From the NCBI RefSeq assembly GCF_014522265.1, contig NZ_CP017024.1:3916501-3980500 (forward strand): 64,000 nt of DNA, read 5' to 3'. Shown piece by piece: positions 27,161 through 37,500 of this stretch (positions are counted from its first letter, which is position 1; every line of letters begins with the position of its first letter). Under the pieces are notes generated by a model. That model was not told the origin of the DNA, made no database searches, and saw nothing but the letters and a program-made list of their open reading frames with translations. Source of the stretch: Pseudomonas oryzihabitans (GTDB lineage: Bacteria > Pseudomonadota > Gammaproteobacteria > Pseudomonadales > Pseudomonadaceae). The position numbers and the translations under genes are program-made.

Positions 27161-28561
27161 ATGACCACCAGTGGTATCAGCGAAGCCGCCGTCCAGACCT
27201 TTGTCGCGGCCGAACGCGAGCGCTTCCTGGCGCGCAATCCCAAATCCCTCGCCCTGGCCGAGCGGGCCCGGCACTCGCTGTTCGGCGGCGTGCCCATGCA
27301 CTGGATGAACGACTGGTCGATGCCCAGTGCGCTGTTCGTCAGCCATGCCCAGGGTTCGCGCTTCCACGATGTAGACGGCCACGAGTACATCGACTTCTGC
27401 CTGGGCGACACCGGCAGCATGTTCGGCCATTCGCCGGCACCCATCGCCCGGGCCCTGGCCGAGCAGGGCGCGCGCGGGCTCACCACCATGCTGCCCGGCG
27501 AGGATGCCGTGGTCGCCGGGGAATTGCTCGCCGAGCGCTTCGGCCTGCCGTTCTGGCAGGTGGCGACCACCGCCACCGACGCCAATCGCTATGTCATCCG
27601 CTGGGCGCGCGCCATCACCAATCGCAAGGTGCTGCTGGTGTTCGACGGCTGCTATCACGGCACCGTCGACGACGTCATGGTGCGCCATCAGGACGGTCGC
27701 ACCGTGCACCGCGGCGGCCTGATCGGCCAGGCGCACAACCTGGCCGAGACCAGCCGGGCCGTGCCCTTCAACGACCTCGCGGCGCTGGAGGAGGCGCTGG
27801 CGAAGGGCGACGTCGCCGCGCTGATCTGCGAACCGGCCATGACCAACATCGGCATGGTACTGCCCGCCCCGGGCTTCATGGACCAGGTCCGCGCCCTGAC
27901 CCGGCAATACGGCACCCTGCTGATCATCGACGAGACCCATACCCTGTCCACCGGCCCCGGCGGCTGTACCCGCGCCTGGAATCTGCAGCCGGACTTCATC
28001 ACCTTCGGCAAACCCATCGCCGGGGGCGTGCCCTGTTCGGCCTATGGCTGCAGCCACGAGATGGCCCAGGCCATGCGCCTGGCACAGCAGCACGCCAGCG
28101 AGACCAGCCACGGCCATGGGCACAGCGGCATGGGCACCACGCTGTCGGCCAATGCCCTGGCCATGCGCTGCCTGAGAGTCAACCTGGAGGAAGTGGCGAC
28201 GCCGGCCGCCTACGAACGGATGCTGCCGCTGGCAGCGCGACTGGCCGCCGGTCTGCGCGCGGTGATCGCCCGCCATGGCCTGGCCTGGTCGGTGACGGAG
28301 CTGGGCGCCCGCTGCGAATTCCAGTTCTGCGCCACGCCGCCCACCACCGGCGCCGAGGCGGAAGCCGCCTTCCATGACAGCCTGCAGCAGGCGTTGCACC
28401 TCTATCTGATCAACCGGGGCATCCTCATCACCCCCTTCCACAACATGACCCTGTGCTGCCCGGACCTCGCTGCGGCGGACGTCGATCTACTGCTCGCCAC
28501 CCTCGACCAGGGCCTCGCCGAACTCCTGGCGCTGCCCGGCGCCCGGGAGTGTCAGTCATGA
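27161..28561 (+). CDS. Class III PLP aminotransferase (glutamate-1-semialdehyde aminomutase-like)
   Basis: 466-residue fold type I PLP enzyme. GAGG stands 7-10 nt before the ATG at 27161. The PLP aspartate lies in LLIIDETHTLSTGPGG (D257) and the Schiff-base lysine in TFGKPIAGGVPC (K284). GCYHGTVDDVMV and the EYIDFCLGDTGSMFGHSP N-terminal region resemble glutamate-1-semialdehyde 2,1-aminomutase and omega-amine transaminases. It is not hemL, since it lies in a catabolic operon and its flanking genes are SDRs and a gamma-glutamyl-amine-type ligase. Likely transaminates a keto or amine intermediate; substrate unknown. Its stop overlaps the next start (ATGA). Confidence 0.87.
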   Translation: MTTSGISEAAVQTFVAAERERFLARNPKSLALAERARHSLFGGVPMHWMNDWSMPSALFVSHAQGSRFHDVDGHEYIDFCLGDTGSMFGHSPAPIARALAEQGARGLTTMLPGEDAVVAGELLAERFGLPFWQVATTATDANRYVIRWARAITNRKVLLVFDGCYHGTVDDVMVRHQDGRTVHRGGLIGQAHNLAETSRAVPFNDLAALEEALAKGDVAALICEPAMTNIGMVLPAPGFMDQVRALTRQYGTLLIIDETHTLSTGPGGCTRAWNLQPDFITFGKPIAGGVPCSAYGCSHEMAQAMRLAQQHASETSHGHGHSGMGTTLSANALAMRCLRVNLEEVATPAAYERMLPLAARLAAGLRAVIARHGLAWSVTELGARCEFQFCATPPTTGAEAEAAFHDSLQQALHLYLINRGILITPFHNMTLCCPDLAAADVDLLLATLDQGLAELLALPGARECQS

Positions 28562-29925
28562 ACGTCGCCGACGCCCAGGAAGCCCGCGACTTCCTCGCCG
28601 CCCACCCCGAGGTGCGCAGCATCGAACTCATGCTGATCGATGCCAATGGCGTGCCCCGCGGCAAGCTGCTGCACCGGGACGAATTGCTGGCCATCTACGA
28701 AGAGGGCCGGCCGCTGCCCAGCTCCATCCTGGCGCTGACCCTGCAGGGGGAGGACGTCGAAGCCACCGGTCTGGTCTGGGAGGTCGCCGATGTCGACTGC
28801 TGGACCTATCCACTGCCCGGCAGTCTGACCCTGCAACCCTGGCGCAGCACCCCAACCGGTCAGGTGCAGGTGAGCATGCACCCGACCCAGGGGCTGCCGG
28901 CCACGCCCGCCGATCCCCGGCACGCCCTGGTACGGGTGATCGAACGGCTGCAGGCCGACGGCTTCCAGCCGGTGATGGCGGTGGAGCTGGAGTTCTATCT
29001 GCTCGACCGCACCCGCGACGCCCAGGGCCGGCCGCAACCGGCGCTGCAGATGAATGGCGTGCGACCCGGCTCGCCGCAGGTCTACGGGGTCTACGAACTG
29101 GAGCAGCTGCAACCCTTTCTCGATGACCTCTACGCCGCCTGCGAGGTGCAGGGCCTGCCGGTGCGCACGGCCATCTCCGAATACGCCCCTGGCCAGCTCG
29201 AATTGACCCTGCTGCACCGCTTCGACGCCCTCCAGGCCATCGACGAAGGCATTCGCTACAAACGCCTGGTCAAGGGCGTGGCCAACCGCCACGGGCTGCA
29301 GGCCTGCTTCATGGCCAAGCCGTTCGGCGACCAGGCGGGCAGCGGCCTGCACCTGCACGTCAGCCTGGCCGATGCCGAAGGCCACAACCTCTATGCCAGC
29401 GACGACCCGCAGGGCACGCCGCTGCTGCGCCATTCCATCGGCGGCATGCAGCACCGGATGCTGGATGCCCTGGCGATCTTCTGTCCCAACGCCAACTCCT
29501 ACCGCCGTTTCCAGGCCAACAGCTATGCGCCGCTGGCCAAGAGCTGGGGGGTCAACAACCGCAGCGTATCCTTGCGCGTGCCGGGTGGTCCGGCCGGCAG
29601 TCGCCACATCGAACACCGCATCTGCGGCGCCGATGCCAATCCCTATCTGGCCGCCGCGGCCATCCTCGCCGCCATTCACGAAGGCATCCGTGACGAGCGT
29701 GACCCGGGGCCGGCCATCGTCGGCAATGGCTACGAGCAGGCCACCGACTTCCTGCCCACCGACTGGCTCACCGCGCTGCAGGCGCTGGAGCGCTCCAGCT
29801 GGATCCGGGAGGCGCTGGGTGAGCGTTTCGTCGAGGTCTATCTGGCGATCAAGCGTGCGGAATACCGGCAATTCATGGCCGAGGTGGGGGAACAGGACTG
29901 GCGCTGGTATCTGACCCACGCCTGA
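28558..29925 (+). CDS. Glutamine synthetase family protein (gamma-glutamyl-amine ligase-like)
   Basis: 455 residues, starting in a 4-nt overlap with the aminotransferase. Glutamine synthetase catalytic core is evident: VELEFYLLDRT (metal-binding E), SEYAPGQLELTL, GSGLHLHVSLAD (H of the nucleotide site), PNANSYRRFQANSYAPL and HIEHRICGADANPYLAAA. Length and lack of the adenylylation region match PuuA/SpuI-type enzymes that ligate glutamate to amines using ATP, rather than housekeeping GlnA (about 470 residues with a tyrosine loop). With an aminotransferase and two SDRs it probably makes a gamma-glutamyl derivative of an amine substrate, but the amine is not known. Confidence 0.87.
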   Translation: MNVADAQEARDFLAAHPEVRSIELMLIDANGVPRGKLLHRDELLAIYEEGRPLPSSILALTLQGEDVEATGLVWEVADVDCWTYPLPGSLTLQPWRSTPTGQVQVSMHPTQGLPATPADPRHALVRVIERLQADGFQPVMAVELEFYLLDRTRDAQGRPQPALQMNGVRPGSPQVYGVYELEQLQPFLDDLYAACEVQGLPVRTAISEYAPGQLELTLLHRFDALQAIDEGIRYKRLVKGVANRHGLQACFMAKPFGDQAGSGLHLHVSLADAEGHNLYASDDPQGTPLLRHSIGGMQHRMLDALAIFCPNANSYRRFQANSYAPLAKSWGVNNRSVSLRVPGGPAGSRHIEHRICGADANPYLAAAAILAAIHEGIRDERDPGPAIVGNGYEQATDFLPTDWLTALQALERSSWIREALGERFVEVYLAIKRAEYRQFMAEVGEQDWRWYLTHA

Positions 29926-29940
29926 TGGGTCGGTGTCAGA

Positions 29941-30648
29941 TCAGTCCGACTCGCCCGGCACGGCGATGAGGCGATTCACGCTGATGATGCCGCCATTCCA
30001 GATCATCTCAACCGGCGCCGCCTGGACCACGGCAGTGACCAGGCGCGGGGTTAGCAGCGCCCAGCAATGGCTGCCGGGGCGGCGTACCGAGCGATAGCGC
30101 AGACCTGGGCAGCCGGCGCGTTTGGCGGCACCGCCTAGACTGCGCGCCGCGCTGTAGTCCAAGGGATCATGGATAGGGTCTGCTGCTTTTAGCACCAGGG
30201 CGTCGCGTACCCCCTTCTCGGAGAAGCTCACCGAAAGATTACGGAAGACGAAACGCTCGTACTTCAGTGCCGGCACCTTCGACCAGTAGGCCTGCTGATG
30301 ATGGTGGACTTCGGCAAGGGCGGTATCGGGATGGTCGGCCAGATAGAGAACGCCGAAGGTGCCATCGCTGAAGCGCGAACCCTCTGGATTGACATGAGTG
30401 AAGGGCGCTGTCGCATAGGAGCAACCCGAGATGCCGAAGGGAATCTGTTCGCGAGGAATCAGCTCCAGACGCCCCAGCTCGTTTTGTAGTCGCGGGTTGG
30501 TCAACACCTGTAACTGATAGAGCACGGCGAAATCTTCGGCATTGGCAACATCGTCGAACAGGTGGATGGGTGGGAATTTGGAGTTGACCAGGCGATGCCC
30601 TTGTAGACGCTCATCGGCCAGCAGGGGCAGGTCCTCCAGCTTCACCAT
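29941..30648 (-). CDS. RES-domain toxin
   Basis: 235-residue RES-family protein. The conserved segments are RLVNSKFPPIHLFDD near the N terminus (first Arg), GVLYLADHPDTALAEVHHH in the middle (Glu), and the C-terminal strands. RES toxins such as ParT, MbcT and P. putida RES act on NAD+ or related substrates and stop growth. It is encoded immediately downstream of, and overlapping by 7 nt, a ParS/MbcA-type antitoxin. The pair is less GC-rich than its neighbours and lies between unrelated operons, suggesting acquisition. Confidence 0.88.
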   Translation of the reverse strand: MVKLEDLPLLADERLQGHRLVNSKFPPIHLFDDVANAEDFAVLYQLQVLTNPRLQNELGRLELIPREQIPFGISGCSYATAPFTHVNPEGSRFSDGTFGVLYLADHPDTALAEVHHHQQAYWSKVPALKYERFVFRNLSVSFSEKGVRDALVLKAADPIHDPLDYSAARSLGGAAKRAGCPGLRYRSVRRPGSHCWALLTPRLVTAVVQAAPVEMIWNGGIISVNRLIAVPGESD

Positions 30649-31046
30649 CCGGCACCGCGCAGGACGTCGATACGCCGGAAGGTTTCATAGAGGGAGATCA
30701 TGTCGCCTTGGGCCATGATCTCCAGCGGCGAACGGCCATTGAAGAATTCATTGTGATTGGCCATGGCGACGAAGCCATAGACGTTTTCCGGGTTGTCGAA
30801 AACCAGGCGCAACGCGGAATGCATGTTCAGCACCAGGCTGACACGCTGCAGTTGATCGGCATCCAGGCTCACCGCCCATTCGCTGTCCCGCTGCGACGCT
30901 CGGGTATAGGTGCTGCGTGAGATGCGCAGGATCCGGCAACTCTGCTCGCTGGAAGCTTGCCATCTTTCCAGGATATTGAGCGCTGCCCTTAGACCAATCG
31001 TGCTCTGGCTTTTCGAAAATTGCTCGACGATGGCAACCTGGGACAT
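30642..31046 (-). CDS. Xre/MbcA/ParS-type antitoxin
   Basis: 134 residues from the ATG at 31046 (GGAG 7 nt upstream); the longer frame to 31088 has no ribosome site. N-terminal half is a helix-turn-helix of the Xre-like kind (ILRISRSTYTRASQRDSEW); the C-terminal half is the toxin-binding DUF2384 domain (LVFDNPENVYGFVAMANHNE, then FFNGRSPLEIMAQGD). It is transcribed first and overlaps the RES toxin start, the standard order that ensures antitoxin excess. Antitoxins of this family also repress their own promoter, which would lie just upstream of 31046. Confidence 0.87.
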   Translation of the reverse strand: MSQVAIVEQFSKSQSTIGLRAALNILERWQASSEQSCRILRISRSTYTRASQRDSEWAVSLDADQLQRVSLVLNMHSALRLVFDNPENVYGFVAMANHNEFFNGRSPLEIMAQGDMISLYETFRRIDVLRGAGW

Positions 31047-31141
31047 AGTATTCTCCAATCTGTAGAGGCAAATATAATGAATTTGCATCTACAGAGATAG
31101 AGGCTTTACCGCTCCCTCGCTAGGGCGGCTAGATGGGCGTC

Positions 31142-32472
31142 CTAGCGAGGGAGCGCCAGGCTGGCCTGCCAGCGCCGATCCCGGGTCGAGGGCCGGCGGT
31201 GCAGCCGCTCGTCCAGCAGCGCCGCGGCCTTGCCCTGTTCGCCCCGCGCAGCAGGGCGACCAGCAGGGTGTCTTCGATGACCTCGCGCTGGGCGCCGCTG
31301 CCACCGATGCGGGGGACGTCCGCGCGCAGCGGCTCCAGCAGCCGGGCACAAGCTAGATAATCTTCCTCGGCGAAAGCCAGCAGGGCGCTGCAGAGCAGCG
31401 GGACGACCGGCCCGGCGGGCAGGACGCCGTCGCGCAGACGACTTTCCAATACGGCGACGCGGGTTTCCACCGCCCGACGATCCCCGGTCGCCGCGGCGAT
31501 CAGTGCCATATGGACATCGGCAAAGGCCAGCCCCGGTTGCTGGAACAGCCCATCTGCGCTGGCTGCGGTGGCCTGCCAGAGGCCGACGGGCACCTCATGG
31601 CCATAGAGGCCCAGGCGCCAGAGAAAGGAGGCGTTGTCGCTGACCCGATTGAGTGGGCCGGCGGTGGACGCGGCCGGCGCCACGAAGCGCTGATAGAGGG
31701 CCAGCGCGCCCTGGCTGTCACCCTGTTCCAGGGCCACCAGGGCGCCGTGCCAGGCGATATGGCCATGCAGGGTACCGTGATGGGGGTACTCGGGCAGCCA
31801 GCCGGCAATCAGGGCCTGAGCGGACTGGCTGGCGCCGGATTCGTGCAGGACATGGGTCAGGGCATGGGCCGCGTTGACGTTGTGGCGGCGCAGCTCGAGC
31901 GCCCGCTCGGCAAGCGCCCGACCGCGGACCACGTCGCCGTTCTCGCCGTGGGACCAGCCGCGGTAGGTCAGGAACCACCAGTCATCCGCGGCGAAATGGC
32001 GGGCATGGCGCTCGCAGAGGTCGACCCGCGCCTGGTCATGATCGGCGCGCCCGGAAAACGCCAGCAAGCCGAAGGCCCCCAGCGGCAGGCCGAGGATCAG
32101 GATGTCGCGCGGCCAGCGCTCGGCGTGTTCCAGCGCGCCCTGCAGGGCCTGGGCGGCCTCACCGGCGATCAGCCGCCGCACGACTTCCACATGGCTGCGC
32201 TCGCGCTCCGTGCCCTGTCGCTCAACCAGCCGGTGCGCCTGGGCGATGGTCTCCCGGGCAGCGCCGGCCTGGTTGTCGATCAGCTGCAGCCGTGCCCGCG
32301 CTGCATGGGCCAGGGCGAAGCCAGGATCGGCCGCGATGGCCTCGTCCAACGCTTCCGCCGCACCGGGCCAGAGCGACAGCAAGAGATCTATGCCGGCCTG
32401 ATAGCGCTCGGCGGCGCTGGCGGAAGCGGTGGACAGGGGAAGGTCGTAGCGGTCGGTGCAGGAGAGAGGCAT
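31142..32472 (-). pseudogene. Tetratricopeptide repeat protein (TTC38-like), frameshifted near its C terminus
   Basis: TPR protein read from the ATG at 32472 (MPLSCTDRYDLPLS). Repeats rich in Ala-Leu helices are visible, e.g. EALDEAIAADPGFALAHAAR, then ALAERALELRRHNVNAAHAL and a glycine-tryptophan loop (WWFLTYRGWSHGENGD). The sequence is like the TTC38-type proteins found in many bacteria, whose function is unknown; protein-binding scaffold is a family-level guess. After LLVALLRG the frame changes at 31242-31245, where a C4 (G4 on the coding strand) probably lost one base; the restored frame continues GEQGKAAALLDERLHRR and stops at 31142, giving 443 residues. As read, the protein ends at 31129 with a foreign tail. 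Confidence 0.78.
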
Positions 32473-32711
32473 GAGGGTGTTTCGATCTTCAAGCAAGGAG
32501 GCGCCACTGCCCAGCAACGGTCAGCGGCTTCGAACACCCTTGATAGCAGGCGGCCACGGGTACGGCTAGCGCCCGCAGCTCATGGCGGCTTGAAAGAAGC
32601 TCATGAACAGCAGACGGGTGCTTGCGTCCACCGCTTGCACAGCGGCGGTTAGAAGCGGCGCTGCGCATCCTGGCTGATACGGTGGCTTCGCCGCCTAGCT
32701 CGTTTCCCGAC

Positions 32712-34514
32712 CTAAACGGCGCTGCGACTCGCCAACCACGCCCGCCACCCACCATGCGCCGTGATGTCCTCAGCCTCCGCCAGGCCATAGGGCTCGCAGA
32801 TGAAGCCGGTTTCCCAGCTGCCATCGGCCAGTTCCACCTTGCCCAGGCCGAGCGGGGCGGGGATGCCGGTGAGAAAGCTACCCAGTTCGCTGCTGGGCAG
32901 CTCCCAGACCTCCACCTCGATGGCGGCGCCGTCTTCGGCGACCCGGACCATGCCCGGACGTAGCGGCGGGCCGCCGGCCAGGGCGTGGAGGCGATAGTGC
33001 GGCGCGCTCCGGGTCAGGGCCAGGCGGCGGGCACCGCGGGCGAGCAACTGGCCATTGAGGGGCAGCCCCTGCAGATGGGCACCGCAGACCACCAGCCGGG
33101 CACGGTCATGGTGGGCGGGACGCGCCGGCAGGCTGGCGTGCGGCAGGGCGCCGCCGACCAGCGCCAGGCCTTGGGCTTCCTGCAGGGCCGCGGCCAGGCT
33201 CAGCAGGTACTGGTCGGTGAAGACCCGGCCGAACAGCGTCACGCCCCAGGGCAGGCCGTTGGCCATGACGCCGGCCGGCACGGCCACGGCGGCGTAGTCC
33301 AGCAGGTTCATGAAGTTGGTGTAGTAACCCAGATCGGCGTTGCGGGTGACCGGTTCGGCGGCCAGTTCCGCCAGGGTCACCGGGCGCGGATAGGTGGGGG
33401 TAAGGACGCAATCCAGTTCGGCGAGCAGGGTGTCGCACCGGGCTTTCAGCGCCTGCAGGCGGTAGCCGGCGCGAAAGGCGTCCACCGCCGTGGTGTCGGG
33501 CGCCTTTTCCAGCACGGCGCGGATCACTGGCAGTACGGCGTCCGGTTCGGCCTCGATCAGGGCGCCGGCCACGCTATAGCGCTCGGCGACCCAGGGGCCT
33601 TCATAGAGCAGGCGCGCGGCTTCCAGGAAGGGCGCAAGGTCCAGCGGCACGGCTTCGCCCCCCAGGGCCTCCAGCTGGGCCTTGGCCGCCGCGAACAGCG
33701 CCGGGCTTTCCGGGCAGCCGAGGAATTCCAGCTGGGTCGGGACGCCGAAGCGGAAGGGCCGCGGGCGGCCGAAGGCGCTGGCGTCGTTCCACTGTGGATT
33801 GGCGCGGCTGTAGGGATCGCGCGGATCGAGGCGGGCGGTGAGCGCCAGCAGCGTGCTGGCTTCGGCGGCGGTGGCGGTAAAGAAGGTCACGCAGTCCAGG
33901 GTCTGGCAGGCAGGGACCACGCCGGCGGTGGACAGCAGTCCCTTGCTGCCCTTGAGGCCCACCAGGTTGTTCAGCCCCGCGGGCACGCGCCCGGAACCGG
34001 CGGTATCGGTGCCCAGGGCGAAGCTGGCGACACCCAGGGACACGGCCAGCGCCGAACCGGCACTGGAGCCGCCGGAAGGATAGTCCGGATGGACACTGTT
34101 GCGACAGGCGCCGTAGGGCGAACGGGTGCCGTTGAGGCCGGTGGCGAACTGGTCGAGATTGCACTTGCCCAGCGGCACGGCGCCCAGGGCGACCAGCTGT
34201 TCCACCAGGGTCGCCGAGCGTTCGGGCACATAGGCATAGGCCGGGCAGGCCGCCGTGGTGGGGATGCCGGCGAGGTCGATGTTGTCCTTGATGGCGAAGG
34301 GGATGCCATAGAGCGGCAGCTCGGCGGGATCGCGATCGTCCAGGGCGGCGAGATAGGGCTCCAGCTCGGCTGGGGTCAGCAGGTGGATGAACAGGTGGTA
34401 CTCGGGGTTGAGGGCCGCGGCCTGTTCCCGCAATTCAACGATGAGCGTGCGTGGGGTCCGGGTCCCGGCGGCATAGGCGGCGCTCAGGGTGTCGAGGCGC
34501 AGATCGAATGTCAT
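32712..34514 (-). CDS. atzF: Allophanate hydrolase (AtzF-type), guanidine/urea pathway
   Basis: 600 residues from the ATG at 34514. The amidase-signature catalytic triad is visible: K76 in FAIKDN, S150/S151 in SGGSSAGSA, and S174 in DTAGSGR. The C-terminal ~150 residues are the extra AtzF domain (VVCGAHLQGLPLNGQLLARG). It hydrolyses allophanate to 2 NH3 and 2 CO2 and is the last enzyme of the guanidine operon, 11 nt after the carboxylase stop. Upstream proteins deliver allophanate from carboxyguanidine. A true urea route would share this enzyme, so it does not discriminate by itself. The 239-base gap 32473-32711 to the TPR gene shows nothing recognisable. Confidence 0.92.
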   Translation of the reverse strand: MTFDLRLDTLSAAYAAGTRTPRTLIVELREQAAALNPEYHLFIHLLTPAELEPYLAALDDRDPAELPLYGIPFAIKDNIDLAGIPTTAACPAYAYVPERSATLVEQLVALGAVPLGKCNLDQFATGLNGTRSPYGACRNSVHPDYPSGGSSAGSALAVSLGVASFALGTDTAGSGRVPAGLNNLVGLKGSKGLLSTAGVVPACQTLDCVTFFTATAAEASTLLALTARLDPRDPYSRANPQWNDASAFGRPRPFRFGVPTQLEFLGCPESPALFAAAKAQLEALGGEAVPLDLAPFLEAARLLYEGPWVAERYSVAGALIEAEPDAVLPVIRAVLEKAPDTTAVDAFRAGYRLQALKARCDTLLAELDCVLTPTYPRPVTLAELAAEPVTRNADLGYYTNFMNLLDYAAVAVPAGVMANGLPWGVTLFGRVFTDQYLLSLAAALQEAQGLALVGGALPHASLPARPAHHDRARLVVCGAHLQGLPLNGQLLARGARRLALTRSAPHYRLHALAGGPPLRPGMVRVAEDGAAIEVEVWELPSSELGSFLTGIPAPLGLGKVELADGSWETGFICEPYGLAEAEDITAHGGWRAWLASRSAV

Positions 34515-34525
34515 GGTGGCTTCCT

Positions 34526-37500
34526 TCACGTCTTGTCGATGACCAGCAGGCGCTGGCCGGCGCGGATCGGCGAGCCGGGCTGGACCTGCAGGTCGTGGAT
34601 CCGGCCGCTGCAAGGCGCGAGCAACGGGATTTCCATCTTCATGGATTCCAGGATCAGCAACGGCTGGCCGGCTTCCACCTGGTCGCCCGGCTGCACCTGG
34701 GCCTGCCAGAGATTGCCGGCCACCGGGCTTTCCAGGGCCAGCTGGTGGCTGGCGAGGGGGACATCCTCGGTGGCTTCCACGGCGGCTTCCTGGCTGTCGA
34801 AATGCGCCTGGCCGGAGTCGATCCAGCGCTGCCGCTCGGCGGCGAAGGCGCTCTGCTGGCGCGTGCGGAAGGTGGTAATACCCTCGGCTTCGCGTGCCAG
34901 GAAGGCCTGGTAGTCGGCCAGGGACAATTCGCTCTCTTCGATGCGCAGCGGCACGCGACCCAGTGGGAAGTCCGCGCGGATGCGTAGCAGCTCGTCCGCC
35001 GACACCTCATGGAAGCGGATCTGATCGAAGAAGCGCAGCAGATAGGGCTGGCCGTGGAAGGCTTCCACGTCACGGTAGCGATTCCACATCTGCAGGGTGC
35101 GACCGACGAACTGATAGCCGCCAGGGCCTTCCATGCCGTACACGCAGAGATAGGCGCCACCGATGCCCACCGAGTTTTCCGCGGTCCAGGTACGCGCCGG
35201 GTTGTACTTGGTGGTCACCAGCCGGTGACGCGGATCGAGGGGGGTGGCCACCGGCGCACCCAGATAAACGTCGCCGAGGCCCATCACCAGGTAGCTGGCG
35301 TCGAAGACGATGCGCTTGACCGCCTCCAGGGACTCCAGGTCATTCACCCGGCGGATGAACTCCAAGTTGCTCGGGCACCAGGGCGCGTCCTTGCGCACCG
35401 TGGTGGTGTATTTTTCGATGGCCAGGCGGCAGGCCGGATCGTCCCAGGACAGCGGCAGATGGACGATGCGCGAGGGCACCCGCAGGTCCTGGGCATCGCC
35501 CAGCGCCTGCCAGCAGCGACTGACCGCCGCCAGCAGCTCTGCCAGAGGCAGTGCCTCGGGCTGGTAGTGCACCTGTAGCGAACGGATGCCGGGGGTGAGT
35601 TCGTACAACCCGGGCAGCGCCAGCGCGGCCAGTGCCTGCATCAGCCCATGGCCGCGAAAGCGCAAGGCCAGGTCCAGCTCCGGTGGGCCGATCTCCAGCA
35701 GCAGATGGGTATCCCCGGAAAGCCGCGCCACCAGGCGCTCGGCGCCCTGGCCCAGATCCAGCACCACGGGATCGCCGCGCTCGGGCGTAATGGCGATCTC
35801 CGCCTGCGGCTGCAAGCTGCTTTCCTCGGCCAGGCGTGCCTGCTGCAGGCGTCGCGCGGTCGCCAGGTCCACCGGCAGGAAGCGCAGCCGGTCGCCGGCC
35901 TTGAGCTGGCCCAGTTGCCAGAGGTCGGCTTCGATCACTGTGACCGGACAGACGAAGCCGCCCAGGCTGGGGCCGTCCGGGCCGAGGATGACCGGCATGT
36001 CGCCGGTGAAGTCCACCGCGCCCACCGCATAGGGATTGTCATGGATATTGGAGGGATGCAGACCAGCCTCGCCGCCGTCTTCGCGGGTCCATTCCGGCTT
36101 GGGGCCGATCAGGCGCACGCCGGTGCGACTGGAATTGAAGTGCACCTCCCAGTCGGTGGCGAGAAAGAGATCCAGATAGGCCGGGCTGAAATAGTCCGGC
36201 GCACCGTGCGGTCCATAGATGACGCGCAGGGTGCGGGTCTCGGGCAGCCGGGTGGTCAGGGCGAGGGGCAGCCGGGCCTCCGCACGTGCGTCGGTCAGCG
36301 AGTGCAGGTGCAGCACGTCGCCGGCGCGCAGGGCGCGGCCACCGTGACCGCCGAACTGGCCGAGGGTGAAGGTGCTGCGACTGCCCAGGTAGTCGGGCAG
36401 GTCCAGGCCGCCTCTCAGGCAGAGATAGCTGCGGGCGCCGGCGCCGGTGATGGCGCCCAGGTGCAGGATGGCACCCGCGGGGACGCGAAAGACGCTGTCC
36501 ATGGCCTGGGGTTGGTCGTCCAGCAGGATCGGCAGCGCCGCGCCGGTGACCACCACCACGGCCTCGGTGTTGAATCTCAGGGTAGGGCCGGCCAGGGTGA
36601 TTTCCAGGGCGGCCGCGCGGCCGTCGTTACCGAGCAGGCGATTGCCCAGGCGCAGGGCGCGGTCGTCCATGGGGCCGGAAGGGGGAATGCCCACCGACCA
36701 GTAGCCGAGGCGCCCGGGGGCGTCCTGCACCGTGGTCTGGGTGCCGGCGCTGAGCACCTCCAGGGTGGTGGCCTGGTAGGTCAGCCCTTCCAGGCAGCGC
36801 GTCCAGGGCTGGCCCGAGGCGAAGGGCGCGGCGGCGAGGATCTGCCGCAGGTAGTCGCCATTGGTTTCCACGCCATAGAGCCGGGTTGCCGCCAGGGCCT
36901 GATCGAGGCGTTGCCGGGCGGCGTCACGGTCGGGGGCCCAGGCGATGACCTTGGCCACCAGGGGATCGAAATAGGGCGGGATCTCGCAGCCGGCCTCGAC
37001 CCAGGTGTCCAGGCGCAACGCCCGGCCATCCGCGGGTGGGAAGTCGACCTGGGTCAGCAGGCCCGGGCTGGGCTGGAAGTCGCGACCCGGGTCTTCGGCA
37101 TAGAGCCGCGCCTGGATGGCATGGCCCTGGGGCTGCAGCCCCGCGGCGAGCACGGCCAGCGGCGGCAGTTCGCCAGCGGCCAGTTCGATCATCCAGCGCA
37201 CCAGGTCCACGCCCCAGACCTGCTCGGTGACGCCGTGCTCGACCTGCAGCCGGGTGTTCACCTCCAGGAAGTAGAAGCGGTCGGCGGCGCTGTCGTAGAC
37301 GAACTCCACGGTACCGGCGCTGCGATAGCGTACCGCGCGTGTCAGCTCCAGGGCGGCGGCGCAGAGCGCCTCGGCCATGCCGGCCGGCAGGTTGGGCGCC
37401 GGGGTTTCCTCCAGTACCTTCTGGTTGCGGCGCTGTACCGAGCAGTCGCGCACGCCCAGCGCCAGCACCTCGCCCTGGCCATCACCGAACACCTGCACCT

